In this document: piece by piece, positions 24,525 through 32,913 of the stretch | How positions within the stretch are numbered: the first letter of the stretch is position 1 | How the letters are laid out: the number at the start of each line of letters is the position of its first letter | Origin: TWA4 sp964613155 | GTDB lineage: Bacteria > Bacillota > Clostridia > Lachnospirales > Lachnospiraceae | Length of the DNA stretch: 51,801 nucleotides | Assembly: GCA_964613155.1 (NCBI GenBank) | Contig: CAZTHP010000008.1 | Location: 1 to 51,801 of the forward strand | Direction: 5' to 3' | Position numbers and translations under genes: made by a program | Notes under the pieces: model-generated | What the model was told of the DNA's origin: nothing | Seen by the model: only the letters and a program-made list of their open reading frames with translations | Database searches by the model: none

Positions 24525-26817
24525 ATGAAAAATTCAAAACGAATTCTGTCGGTACTTTTGGTACTTTGCATGGTAGTGACACTGTTTTCATCACTTACCA
24601 TTCGTGCAAATGCCGAAACTACCAGAACAAGCGGCACCACGGGCGCCGTCACGTGGACGCTTGACGGCACCAAACTTACCATAAGCGGTAGCGGTAAAAT
24701 GGGTGATTATGACAAATATGGCAATACAGCTTCTTGGGGAAGAACAATTACAGAGGTTGTAATTAAAAGCGGTGTAACAAGCATAGGTAAATACGCATTT
24801 TACGATTGTGCAAGTCTTAAAAGTATAAAAATACCGAATAGTGTAACAAACATAGACGAATATGCATTTTGGGGATGTGCAAGCCTTAAAAGCGTAACAA
24901 TACCAAACAGCGTAAAAAACATAGGTAGTGAAGCATTTCGCTATTGTTTCGACCTTAAAAGTATAACAATACCAAACAGCATAAAAAGTATAGGTTGGTA
25001 TGTATTTGAGAATTGTTCAAGCCTTGAAAACATAACAATACCAAATAGCGTAACAAGCATAGGCTATGGTGCATTTAAGAATTGTTCAAGTCTTAAAAGC
25101 ATAACGATACCAAACAGCGTAAAAAGCATAGGCGATAGTGCATTTGAGAATTGTTCAAGTCTTAAAAGCATAACGATACCAAACAGCGTAACAAGCATAG
25201 ACAGATATGCATTTGAGAACTGTTCAAGCCTTAAAAGCATAACGATACCAAACAGCGTAAAAAGCATAGGTTATGCTGCGTTTGATAACACTGCGTATTA
25301 CAATGACACATCAAATTGGAAAAACGGTGTACTGTATATCGGTAAGCAGTTGATTAAAGCCGATTCAAAAAATATTCCAAACAGCTATTCAATAAAGAAC
25401 GGGACATTGATACTTGCCGAAAGTGCATTTAAGAATTGTTCAAGCCTTAAAAGCATAACAATACCAAATAGCGTAACAAGCATAAGCGATTACGCATTTG
25501 AGGATTGTTCAAGTCTTAAAAGCATAACAATACCGGATAGCGTAACAAGCATAAGCGATAGTGCATTTAAGAATTGTTCAAGCCTTAAAAGCATAACAAT
25601 ACCAAATAGCGTAANNNNNNNNNNNNNNNNNNNNNNNNNNNNNNNNNNNNNNNNNNNNNNNNNNNNNNNNNNNNNNNNNNNNNNNNNNNNNNNNNNNNNN
25701 NNNNNNNNNNNNNNCAAGAATCGGCTATGGAGCATTTGAGGATTGTTCAAGCCTTAAAAGCATAACGATACCCGCCAGTGTAAAAAGCATAGGTCTTGAT
25801 GCGTTTTACAATACTGCGTATTACAATAACGTATCAAATTGGGAAAACGGTGCACTGTACATCGGTAAGTGGTTAATTGAATTTGATTCGAAAAATAATC
25901 TAAACAGCTGCTCAATAAAGAACGGGACATTGAAAATTGCCGATCAAGCATTTCTCTATTGTTCAAGACTTGAAATCATAAAGCTACCCGTCAGCGTAAC
26001 AAGCATAGGTTATGCTGCATTTTGGGGATGTGAAAGCCTTAAAAGCATAACGATACCCGCCAGTGTAACAAGCATAGGCGAAGATGCGTTTCGCCATTGT
26101 TCCAATAAATTTGTGCTTTGCGGAAAAAGTGGTTCATATGCCGAGAAATATGCAAAAGCTAACAGCATTCCCTTTACTGCCTGCCGACACACCGACACAT
26201 ATATTACCGGCGCAAAGGCAGCCACCTGCACGAAAACAGGCTACACCGGCGACACTAAGTGTAATGCTTGCGGTGTTCTAAAAACTAAGGGTAAGACGAT
26301 CAACAGTATTAAAAGCATTGAACTTACCGCTGCAAAGTACGTATACAATGGCAAAACAAAGACACCCAATGTAGTCGTGAAAGACACCAAGGGCAAGACT
26401 CTTAAAAAAGGCACGGATTACACTGTAACGTATGCAAGCGGTCGTAAAAACGTTGGAAAATATACTGTTAAAGTAACCTTAAAGGGCAATTATTCCGGCA
26501 ATAAAACATTAAGTTTTAAGATTAATCCGGAAGCGACTACTTTAACGAGTCTTTCAGCAGGCAAAAAGCAATTCACTGTAAAGTGGAAGAAGCAGTCGAC
26601 CCAGACTACCGGCTACGAGATACAATATAGTACTTCGAAAAATATGAAGTCAGCGAAAACCGCAACTATTTCCAATACAAAGACGACCTCGACTACTGTC
26701 AAGAGTTTAAAGGCATCAAATACTTACTATGTACGAATCAGGACCTACAAGACGGTTAAGGGAACGAAGATTTATTCTGCGTGGTCAGCTATCAAAAATG
26801 TCGAAGTGAAGAGATAA
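24525..26817 (+). CDS. BspA-like leucine-rich-repeat surface protein (interrupted by assembly gap)
   Basis: Reading frames on both sides of the N-gap belong to one gene. The 5' part is open from ATG 24525 (AAGGAGG 7 bases upstream, signal peptide ending IRANAE). The 3' part is open from just after the gap to TAA at 26815-26817. The apparent frame change of +1 is explained by the placeholder length of 100. The body is a tandem array of 23-residue LRR_5 units (TSIGYGAFKNCSSLKSITIP type), at least 11 before the gap and 4 after. Two units are replaced by a longer insert beginning FDNTAYYNDTSNW. The C-terminus has a CTKTGYTGDTKCNACG segment, an MBG-like domain and an Fn3-like domain ending YSAWSAIKNVEVKR, the same tail type as the cobalamin-operon proteins. 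It is secreted and probably host- or surface-interacting. Confidence 0.87.
25615..25714. other. 100-N assembly gap inside the LRR gene
   Basis: Exactly 100 unknown bases interrupt the 69-bp repeats. The length is a conventional placeholder, so the true number of missing repeat units is unknown. Confidence 0.97.
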
Positions 26818-26946
26818 CGAGGAGTTTGTAGCTAAGGTAAAAGCGTGTGAAATTGTTCAAGCGATTTGTGCTCTTTATGCTGCTGCGGGTGTTTAAGTAG
26901 TTCTACTTTACAAATCAAGGTGTTACAAAGCATAGAGAGATGATAA
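26818..26946 (+). other. spacer with an unassigned 23-codon open stretch
   Basis: After the LRR gene one frame stays open from a stop near 26806 to a TAA near 26898, reading ...EEFVAKVKACEIVQAICALY. No start codon with a ribosome site is seen and no family is recognised; it could be the end of a decayed gene. Confidence 0.2.
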
Positions 26947-26978
26947 CAACAATGGAAGAATTCAACAATGGAAGAATT
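26947..26978 (+). repeat. 16-bp perfect tandem duplication at a start codon
   Basis: CAACAATGGAAGAATT is duplicated exactly. Each copy has an ATG, but only the second (26968) is in frame with the DUF4298 gene; the first opens a 13-codon frame. GGAAG of the first copy lies 9 bases before the second ATG and may serve as its ribosome site. Confidence 0.85.
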
Positions 26979-27312
26979 ACAAAAATTGGATGATTTGAAA
27001 AAAAGTATCGATCGAATCCGGGATATGGAGGTTTTATTTGAAAAAGTAACCACAGCGTTGAAACAAGCGCCGGATGCTGTGCATGGTAACTGTCATCATG
27101 AAATTCAAAACAAACAGAGAATTCAAGAATATCATGAATATCAAGAAAGTATTGTACGATTGCAGGATTATTATTCAAATGGGAATTGGCTGCATGACTA
27201 TGAGTTGGATGAGAAGAAGCTGCTGCCACCAGAATTAAAAAGAGGTGTATTGTCACAGGATGGTCTTTATGATCTGTTGTGCCAGGTGACAGCGGAAAAA
27301 GAGAGCGAGTAA
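26968..27312 (+). CDS. DUF4298 family protein
   Basis: This is a small cytosolic protein of 114 residues. The pattern of an N-terminal helix with IRDMEVLFEKVTTAL, a central IVRLQDYYSNGNWLHDYELD and a C-terminal LPPELKRGVLSQDGLYDLL is that of DUF4298, a family of unknown function in Firmicutes. No membrane or signal segment is present. It lies between two secreted-protein genes and may be a lone insert. The start overlaps a recent-looking 16-bp duplication. Confidence 0.75.
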   Translation: MEELQKLDDLKKSIDRIRDMEVLFEKVTTALKQAPDAVHGNCHHEIQNKQRIQEYHEYQESIVRLQDYYSNGNWLHDYELDEKKLLPPELKRGVLSQDGLYDLLCQVTAEKESE

Positions 27313-27481
27313 GGATGCGTGACAGTGTGAGTGAGACGTTGGGAAATTAAAAAGTAACACAACGCTGGCCTTTGAGGGAATACAAAGGCGAAAAGAGCAT
27401 GAAAAAAAAGAAAGGAGAAGCTGCTAGACAAATGCAATTTTTGTCCTTATTTTGAGCAGCAAAATAGGAGCAATGAAAAAG
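27313..27481 (+). promoter_or_regulatory. structured leader of the secreted-protein gene
   Basis: GCCTTTG-AGGGAATA-CAAAGGC forms a 7-bp hairpin at about 27370-27391. GCTGCT (27420) pairs with AGCAGC (about 27455), enclosing GACAAA/TTTGTC and a 7-codon frame (MQFLSLF) with its own GGAG site. The ribosome site of the main gene follows directly. The outer helix layout resembles that before the nitroreductase gene. I do not recognise a known riboswitch class. Confidence 0.4.
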
Positions 27482-29167
27482 ATGAAACTAGTGTGTCGCT
27501 TGTTTATGATCTTAGCTCTAAGTATTGTCTTAGGAGTAGGATTACAGGCACAGAACGCTTTCGCAGCATCTTCAGATGAGATCAATACGAAAATCATCGC
27601 TGGTTCTGAAAACGGAAAAGCATTAAGCTACGTTTGTCCCGGTCAGACGGTGTATCTCATGGAAAAGGAAGTAGAAGCTTTGGCGGAAAGCAGCGAAGAA
27701 GCTATGGAAGCTTATATGTTAGGAGAGATACAGGTTCAATGGTTTAAGGAAAAAGCGGGCAATGTTACGAAAAGTGAAGTGCAGAACACATTGTCCTATG
27801 TTCTTGGCACTAGTACAAACTTTGCAGATGCAAAATCTTATTGCGGCAGTAAAATTTATGCAAAGATTACTTTAGGAGATAAGACTTTAACAACGTCTAA
27901 AGTGCAGGTGGTTTCTGACACGACAGAAGATGGACTGATGCTTACTCCTGGTAAGAAACTTACCATTAATCATGGCGGTGGAATAATAGGTACTCATGCA
28001 TGGAATATCAAACTTCCGAAAGATGCAAAGGTAACGATCAATCTTACCTCAACCGCAACGATTGATTGGGATAAGGCGCATGTACTTTTCCGGGATCATA
28101 ATGATGATCATGAGTATCGAGTAAATGCCGGTGAAAAGAGAACCTTTTACGTAGATAAGGCTGGAACATACAAACTTTGGGTCAACAATGTTTACAAAGA
28201 AGCAAGTTATTCCATTACGATCACAACTTCAACCTTTACGTGGGGAAAAGTAACGGTATCTGGTTTAGACAAGGCTGTAATTGATAAAAATAGTATTCCA
28301 TTAACGATTAAGTTAACTGGCGCAGATAGCGGAGTAAAATTATCAAACTGGAGTTGTAGTACGGATCCTCATAATAACTCAGGAGATCTGTCCGGAACAA
28401 AGGCAACTGCTTATTTACGAACAACGACTTCAACGATAGGATACCAGAAGTTGCATGTCACTGTTTACCATGATACGAAGGGATTTAAAAAATTTACCTT
28501 TGAATTTCCGATCAAGCCTGCCGCTGTTAAGAATTGTACGTTATCATCCCTTTTTGTAACGAATAATTCTGTAAAATTCACGGCATTGGGAAGTCGCTCG
28601 AATGGATCGAAGATTTTGATCCAACAGTATAAATCTGGTAAATGGAAAACCGTTAAAACCGTTAAACCGGGAACTTCCAGTGCGACGATCAAGAATCTGA
28701 AACAGAATACGACTTATAAATTCCGTTTGATGGGATATATCCCGGCAAGTAATGGAAAGAAAGCCATTACAGGAGCTCCGACCAAGACATTGACATTTAA
28801 AACCGGATACAATAAAAAACCTGCTGTGAAATCTGTTACCTGCACCGGGGCAAAGATTGGCTATGTAAAGAAACAGTGGCATTCAGGTCATTGGTCAGGA
28901 GGTACATGGTATGATGGTTTCTATACGGGTGGTTATTATGTAACAACGTATAAGATCAAGGTAACATTAAAGAGTAAATTGTCTGGTCAGTTAGGTTTAC
29001 GAATCAACGGTGATACAGTGGCTGGAAAAGGAACTACATTTACAACAACAGTAACGAAATCTGGAAAATTAAAAGGCAGCAAGGCTACTATTAATATTCA
29101 AGGATATCGTTCTGAATCTTATATTGGATGTACGCCTACAGTATCAAAGACGGCAACGATTAAGTAA
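27482..29167 (+). CDS. secreted protein with Fn3-like C-terminal domain, function unknown
   Basis: This is a 561-residue exported protein. ATG 27482 is 11 bases after AGGAG; ATG 27473 is only 2 bases from it, so the former is preferred. The signal peptide ends in NAFAAS. The mature protein has beta-rich domains of unknown type: residues ~25-150 with YVCPGQTVYLMEKEVEALAE, and ~155-280 with HAWNIKLPKDAKVTINL, which looks like a pre-peptidase or carbohydrate-binding sandwich. An Fn3-like domain near 360-445 (ILIQQYKSGKWKTVKTVKPG) and a Trp/Tyr/Gly-rich segment (HSGHWSGGTWYDGFYTGGYY) follow. It lacks a cell-wall anchor. Nothing around it identifies its role. Confidence 0.72.
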   Translation: MKLVCRLFMILALSIVLGVGLQAQNAFAASSDEINTKIIAGSENGKALSYVCPGQTVYLMEKEVEALAESSEEAMEAYMLGEIQVQWFKEKAGNVTKSEVQNTLSYVLGTSTNFADAKSYCGSKIYAKITLGDKTLTTSKVQVVSDTTEDGLMLTPGKKLTINHGGGIIGTHAWNIKLPKDAKVTINLTSTATIDWDKAHVLFRDHNDDHEYRVNAGEKRTFYVDKAGTYKLWVNNVYKEASYSITITTSTFTWGKVTVSGLDKAVIDKNSIPLTIKLTGADSGVKLSNWSCSTDPHNNSGDLSGTKATAYLRTTTSTIGYQKLHVTVYHDTKGFKKFTFEFPIKPAAVKNCTLSSLFVTNNSVKFTALGSRSNGSKILIQQYKSGKWKTVKTVKPGTSSATIKNLKQNTTYKFRLMGYIPASNGKKAITGAPTKTLTFKTGYNKKPAVKSVTCTGAKIGYVKKQWHSGHWSGGTWYDGFYTGGYYVTTYKIKVTLKSKLSGQLGLRINGDTVAGKGTTFTTTVTKSGKLKGSKATINIQGYRSESYIGCTPTVSKTATIK

Positions 29168-29223
29168 GGGAAAATTGATCGTAAGAAGAATCGAATGATT
29201 CGCTGAAATACTATAAGTTTAGG

Positions 29224-29255
29224 GAGGAATCGACGAAAGTCGATTTCTCTTTTTT
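29224..29255 (+). terminator. terminator of the secreted-protein gene
   Basis: An 11-bp stem with one G-U pair and a GAAA tetraloop is followed by TTTTTT on the plus strand. Confidence 0.85.
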
Positions 29256-29257
29256 GA

Positions 29258-29290
29258 TAAGGAAAATGCTGCCCGTTCAGGACAGCATTT
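29258..29290 (-). terminator. terminator of the cobalamin-riboswitch operon
   Basis: On the minus strand AAATGCTG and CAGCATTT form an 8-bp stem with inner CC/GG pairs, continuing into TTTTCCTTATC. It lies about 55 bases beyond the last gene of the operon and back to back with the plus-strand terminator. Confidence 0.65.
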
Positions 29291-29344
29291 CTTGAAATAA
29301 TTTCGCTTCATTTCGTTCTACTGCAAAATAATTTCGTTTTAACG

Positions 29345-31792
29345 TTACTTTTTAACTTTTGCTGTTTTTACTTTGCTCCAGCTGCTATATACTATTCCAT
29401 CCACTGTTTTTTTATAACTTCTGACCTTTACATAATATGTTTTTCCGCCGGTAAGTTTTTTGATCGTTGCACCGATCTGGCTGTTTTTGGAAGCGGTTAG
29501 TTTGTTCGTGTTTTTCTTGAAGTTCTGGTCAGTGGAGATCATAAGCTCATATCCAGTTACAGTTCGATCTCGTTCCCAGCTGATGGTCAACTGACGAGAT
29601 GCGTTTGATTTTACCGTGGAAAGTGACAGCTGTTTCGGTGTGATCGTTACGGTGATCTTTTTGCTAACAGAGTCTTTGTTTGGCTTGGTTGCCCGTACTG
29701 TGATGACAGCTTTACCAGGAGCTTTGATCGTTACGTTTCCTTTGGAAGAAACGGCTGCAACTTTTGCGTTGCTGGTTTGATATTTTACAGAAGCTCCGGA
29801 TTCTGCGGATACGCCTAATGAAAAGGCTTTGCTGTTATATTTTTTATGGAAAGCAGTTTTCGGAACCTTCAAAGTGACAGGATCTGTTACGGTGACTTTT
29901 ACGGTGACAGATTTTGCTGCCTGATAATTTCCGGTTTCCGGTGCGCTGACGGTAATGGTTGCTGAGCCTTTTCCTACAGGGAAGAGGAGTCCGTTACTGG
30001 ATACGATGACAACAGAATGATCGGAGGAACGATATTCTGGTTTGGCATCACCACTTACCGATGCACCGACAGAATTTTTTCCATTGCCGCTTCCGCATTT
30101 GAGCTGGAGTGTACTTTTGGATACGCGAATCGTTTGTTTGGCTTTTGTGATTGTAAAATACTGAATAGTCGTTCCTTGATATTTTCCGTTTCCTGTAACT
30201 AGTACTTGGGCGGTTCCGGCATTTACATTACAACGATATTCTAAATGATAACGATCCGGTTCTACGAGATTTCCATCATAGTCGGTAACGGTTACTTTAG
30301 GTGTTTTTGCTTTACCATCGTAAACATAGTTTGTTTTTTCCAGTGCAACTTTTAATGTGAATTTTTCAATGTTTTCTGCGACTAATCGATCCAGAGCAAT
30401 TTTGGCATTTTTTACATAGGCATATAGTTCTTCTTTTGTTGAAAGCCCTCCTTTATAGGCGTTTTTCAGCTTCTGAATTTCTGCATCGACAACGGTTTGA
30501 ATCTTTTCGTGCATACTTACGGGGTAATCTTCAGGATTCAGATAATTTTGAATTTCTTCTTTCAAAAGATCGTGGATGTGTTCCCAAAGTCCTTCTTCTT
30601 TTATCTGCATAATAGTGGCTAATTTCATGGATTCTAATGATTCGTCCCATGTTCCATAGCGCACATACTGATAATCCCAGCCGTTCGGTCTGGTTTCATC
30701 TGCACCGTTGGTGTCTGCATAGTCCAGAACTTCTAAAAGCTCCATTCCATAGCGGTAGGTTTGGGCGGCTTTTTCTTTCCATGCATCTGGAAATTGTGCT
30801 GCAAAGCTTTCTGCATCTGGGAAATCGCGGATAGAAGTAATTCCATCGGTCAGCTGTTTTTCCACGAATGTGGAAAGCTGGGGGAGTGTATCGGCGGTCA
30901 GACGATATCTTGCTATCACATGAAAAGTTCCCTCATAGTCACCCCAGCTCCATTTCAAATGATAGAGTCCAGGATATTTCGCATAGATTTTTCCATTTGC
31001 TAAACGGATTTCGTTTGGAATTTCCGAATAGGGAAGTCCTACTTTTGTAATGCCATCGCTGTATAGAAAACCTGGGTTTTCCTGGCTGCATCCAATAGAT
31101 TCTCCGTTTTCATCGAAAAAATGATATTGATATCCGTACATGCGAACCGTATCACTTCCGTTGATTTCACCTGTTTCAAAATCTGTTTTGGTCAGTACAT
31201 ACGGAATTGAATCGCTGTAGGAGACTCCGTACTCGGATTTTGTGACGGTACGACATCCTTTTCGTTTGACCTGAATTTCGTAATATTCTTTCGTGCCATT
31301 TTCACGAGAAACGATCATGTACAGGATTTTGGTCACGGATTTTGTAGTTTGGCTCGAAGGAAGATAGATTTTGGGGTTGGAATAATAGCCGTCTTCTCCT
31401 TTTTCGAGAAAGGGAGCATATAATTGCTCAGTGGTGCGGTCATAGTCATATGCAATCTGAACCTGATCATTTTCACCTACAACCGGCAGAAGATAGATGA
31501 GATCATTTTCGCTTTTACTCGCATCCGCTAATTCAAATTCAATGTTAACGATTTTCCAATTTTTTCCATTATAAGCGGTTGTTTCTCCTGTGACAGAAGC
31601 ATCTACTACCTTTGCGTTGTTCAGATGTGCTTTCATCGCAAAGGATGTAGTTTTTTCCACCGATTGCTCCTCAAAGGAAATTTCTGACAGCCGGGAAATT
31701 TCTCTGTTTCCGGCTGCATGGAGAGTAGATGCGGGCACAGAAAATGCCAGCACGATACTTAAAACCAATCCACATATTTTTTGATACTTCAC
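29345..31792 (-). CDS. large secreted MBG/Ig-like/Fn3 protein, last gene of the cobalamin operon
   Basis: This is an 815-residue exported protein from a GTG start (AGGAGG 10 bases upstream) with a signal peptide ending LHAAGN. The N-terminal half matches the 830-residue first gene of the operon block for block. A beta-sandwich closes with KEYYEIQVKRKG, then comes a small domain with IYAKYPGLYHLKW, and a helical region with FAAQFPDAWKEKAAQTYRYG. The C-terminal half is an MBG domain (~483-553, YVYDGKAKTPKVTVTD), two Ig-like domains (~555-720) and an Fn3-like domain (~723-815, ending YSSWSKVKTAKVKK). No sortase motif or membrane anchor is present. The role is unknown; operon context suggests a surface factor for corrinoid acquisition. 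Confidence 0.82.
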   Translation of the reverse strand: MKYQKICGLVLSIVLAFSVPASTLHAAGNREISRLSEISFEEQSVEKTTSFAMKAHLNNAKVVDASVTGETTAYNGKNWKIVNIEFELADASKSENDLIYLLPVVGENDQVQIAYDYDRTTEQLYAPFLEKGEDGYYSNPKIYLPSSQTTKSVTKILYMIVSRENGTKEYYEIQVKRKGCRTVTKSEYGVSYSDSIPYVLTKTDFETGEINGSDTVRMYGYQYHFFDENGESIGCSQENPGFLYSDGITKVGLPYSEIPNEIRLANGKIYAKYPGLYHLKWSWGDYEGTFHVIARYRLTADTLPQLSTFVEKQLTDGITSIRDFPDAESFAAQFPDAWKEKAAQTYRYGMELLEVLDYADTNGADETRPNGWDYQYVRYGTWDESLESMKLATIMQIKEEGLWEHIHDLLKEEIQNYLNPEDYPVSMHEKIQTVVDAEIQKLKNAYKGGLSTKEELYAYVKNAKIALDRLVAENIEKFTLKVALEKTNYVYDGKAKTPKVTVTDYDGNLVEPDRYHLEYRCNVNAGTAQVLVTGNGKYQGTTIQYFTITKAKQTIRVSKSTLQLKCGSGNGKNSVGASVSGDAKPEYRSSDHSVVIVSSNGLLFPVGKGSATITVSAPETGNYQAAKSVTVKVTVTDPVTLKVPKTAFHKKYNSKAFSLGVSAESGASVKYQTSNAKVAAVSSKGNVTIKAPGKAVITVRATKPNKDSVSKKITVTITPKQLSLSTVKSNASRQLTISWERDRTVTGYELMISTDQNFKKNTNKLTASKNSQIGATIKKLTGGKTYYVKVRSYKKTVDGIVYSSWSKVKTAKVKK

Positions 31793-31819
31793 TTTTTCAG
31801 TTCCTCCTGCTATTGGGCA

Positions 31820-32140
31820 TCATTCTTCTTCTGGTGCAATGATGTACATTTTTCCGGTTTTTTTATCTTCGTACACCGTTCCTTTGGATTCAAATCCGCT
31901 GCTGATATTCCCTTCACTGTCAATGATACCATCACTTTTTACTTCAACCGTTTCTTCCACGGGAACTTCTTGTTGTTTTCCAGCCAGATCGACATTATAA
32001 AACATAATGACTGACATCATCAGCCCACAAGCGAGAACCAGCATGGCATCTACAAGGTTGGCTACACTTTCCATGGGATTGATATTTTCTCCGTCGAAAA
32101 GGCTGTTGTTTTTATTTCGTAACCCTTTTTTCTTAATCAT
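31820..32140 (-). CDS. DUF2149 / ExbD-like membrane protein
   Basis: This is a 106-residue protein with one membrane helix near residues 28-48. MESVANLVDAMLVLACGLMM holds an Asp at the helix entrance, as in ExbD/TolR, where the Asp is the proton-coupling residue; NLVDAMLVL is typical of DUF2149. The rest is a short outer acidic domain. AGGT lies 7 bases before ATG. It follows the ExbB-like gene by 137 bases, filled by a 21-bp tandem array, and precedes the next gene by 27 bases. It is the likely stator partner of the ExbB-like channel. TonB itself is not visible, as expected for a cell without an outer membrane. Confidence 0.8.
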   Translation of the reverse strand: MIKKKGLRNKNNSLFDGENINPMESVANLVDAMLVLACGLMMSVIMFYNVDLAGKQQEVPVEETVEVKSDGIIDSEGNISSGFESKGTVYEDKKTGKMYIIAPEEE

Positions 32141-32174
32141 CGTTTTTACCTGTTAAACTAAGTTTTTATCATCT

Positions 32175-32299
32175 AAATGAAAGCTTCTATTATCTAAACC
32201 AGAGCTTCTTCTATTTAAATGAAAGCCTCTATTATTTAAATCAGAGCTTCTGCCATTCAAATGAGAGCTTCTATCGGCTAAACTAATGCCTCCATTACT
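32175..32299. repeat. 21-bp tandem repeat, 6 units, between ExbB- and ExbD-like genes
   Basis: Six units of 21 bp (AAATGAAAGCTTCTATTATCT type) begin inside the last codons of the ExbB-like gene and fill most of the gap. Because 21 is a multiple of 3, the minus strand stays open in another frame (repeated heptapeptide with RSSxLNNR), but that frame starts inside the ExbB gene without a ribosome site. Confidence 0.85.
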
Positions 32300-32886
32300 A
32301 ATTCTATATTTCCAATTGCGCGTGTATACCAGCGTTTGCGGATTGCAGAAAGGACACTGCACACAGCTGCACTGATCATACCGGCGATTGTGGTGTCAAA
32401 TGCCATTTCCATTGAATTGGAAAGTGTTTGTGTGTCACCTCTCCCCAGAGCTACAATACCCGGACCAAGCGGTATCAAGGTTCCGAGAAGTCCAAACATG
32501 GGTCCTAATTTTGCAGCCATTTCAGTAATTCCAAGAATCTTTCCGTAGTGTTCTTCTTGTTCTGCGAGCAGTCGGGAAGCAATCGCCCGCCGCATATCCT
32601 CTGTCATAGTCTCAGAGTCAATAAGCTCCATGAGGAGTGCTTTTTCGCCGCGATAGAGACTGCTGCTATTAACCAGTGCTTTCTTTTCTTCGGTTCCAAC
32701 ATTTTGAAGCTGTTTTGCCAGTTTTACAAAGTTGGTTTTAAAATGTTTTCGTTCGTAAAAGAATTCCACTGCTACATGTCCTGTCTGGATTACGGTAATG
32801 ATCATGAGCAGGATCAAGATGATGCTGCATGGTACAGTCAAGGCTTGTCCTACTGTATGTAAAATATCTGAAAGTGAAAGATTCAT
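32278..32886 (-). CDS. MotA/TolQ/ExbB proton-channel family protein
   Basis: This is a 202-residue integral membrane protein with three membrane helices (residues ~14-38, ~122-145, ~158-185). The signature region reads LGPMFGLLGTLIPLGPGIVALG, followed by LSNSMEMAFDTTIAGMISAA, the ExbB/TolQ pattern in which the Thr/Ser of the last helix lines the proton path. GGAGGT is 4 bases before ATG, and the gene starts 27 bases after the large DUF4430 gene. With the DUF2149 partner it forms a proton-motive-force motor. Such motors usually transmit force to a partner spanning the envelope; the large anchored proteins of the operon are candidates. Confidence 0.9.
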   Translation of the reverse strand: MNLSLSDILHTVGQALTVPCSIILILLMIITVIQTGHVAVEFFYERKHFKTNFVKLAKQLQNVGTEEKKALVNSSSLYRGEKALLMELIDSETMTEDMRRAIASRLLAEQEEHYGKILGITEMAAKLGPMFGLLGTLIPLGPGIVALGRGDTQTLSNSMEMAFDTTIAGMISAAVCSVLSAIRKRWYTRAIGNIELVMEALV

Positions 32887-32913
32887 AGATACCTCCGGAT
32901 TTTTTATTTTTGG

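Noticed and set aside
25612..25930. Apparent frameshift splitting the LRR gene
   Set aside because: The shift matches the 100-N placeholder and both sides are open in their own frames, so no true frameshift is shown.
32153..32362. Minus-strand open frame overlapping the ExbB-like gene and its 3' array
   Set aside because: It follows from a 21-bp repeat that keeps frame; there is no ribosome site and its first half is ExbB in another frame.
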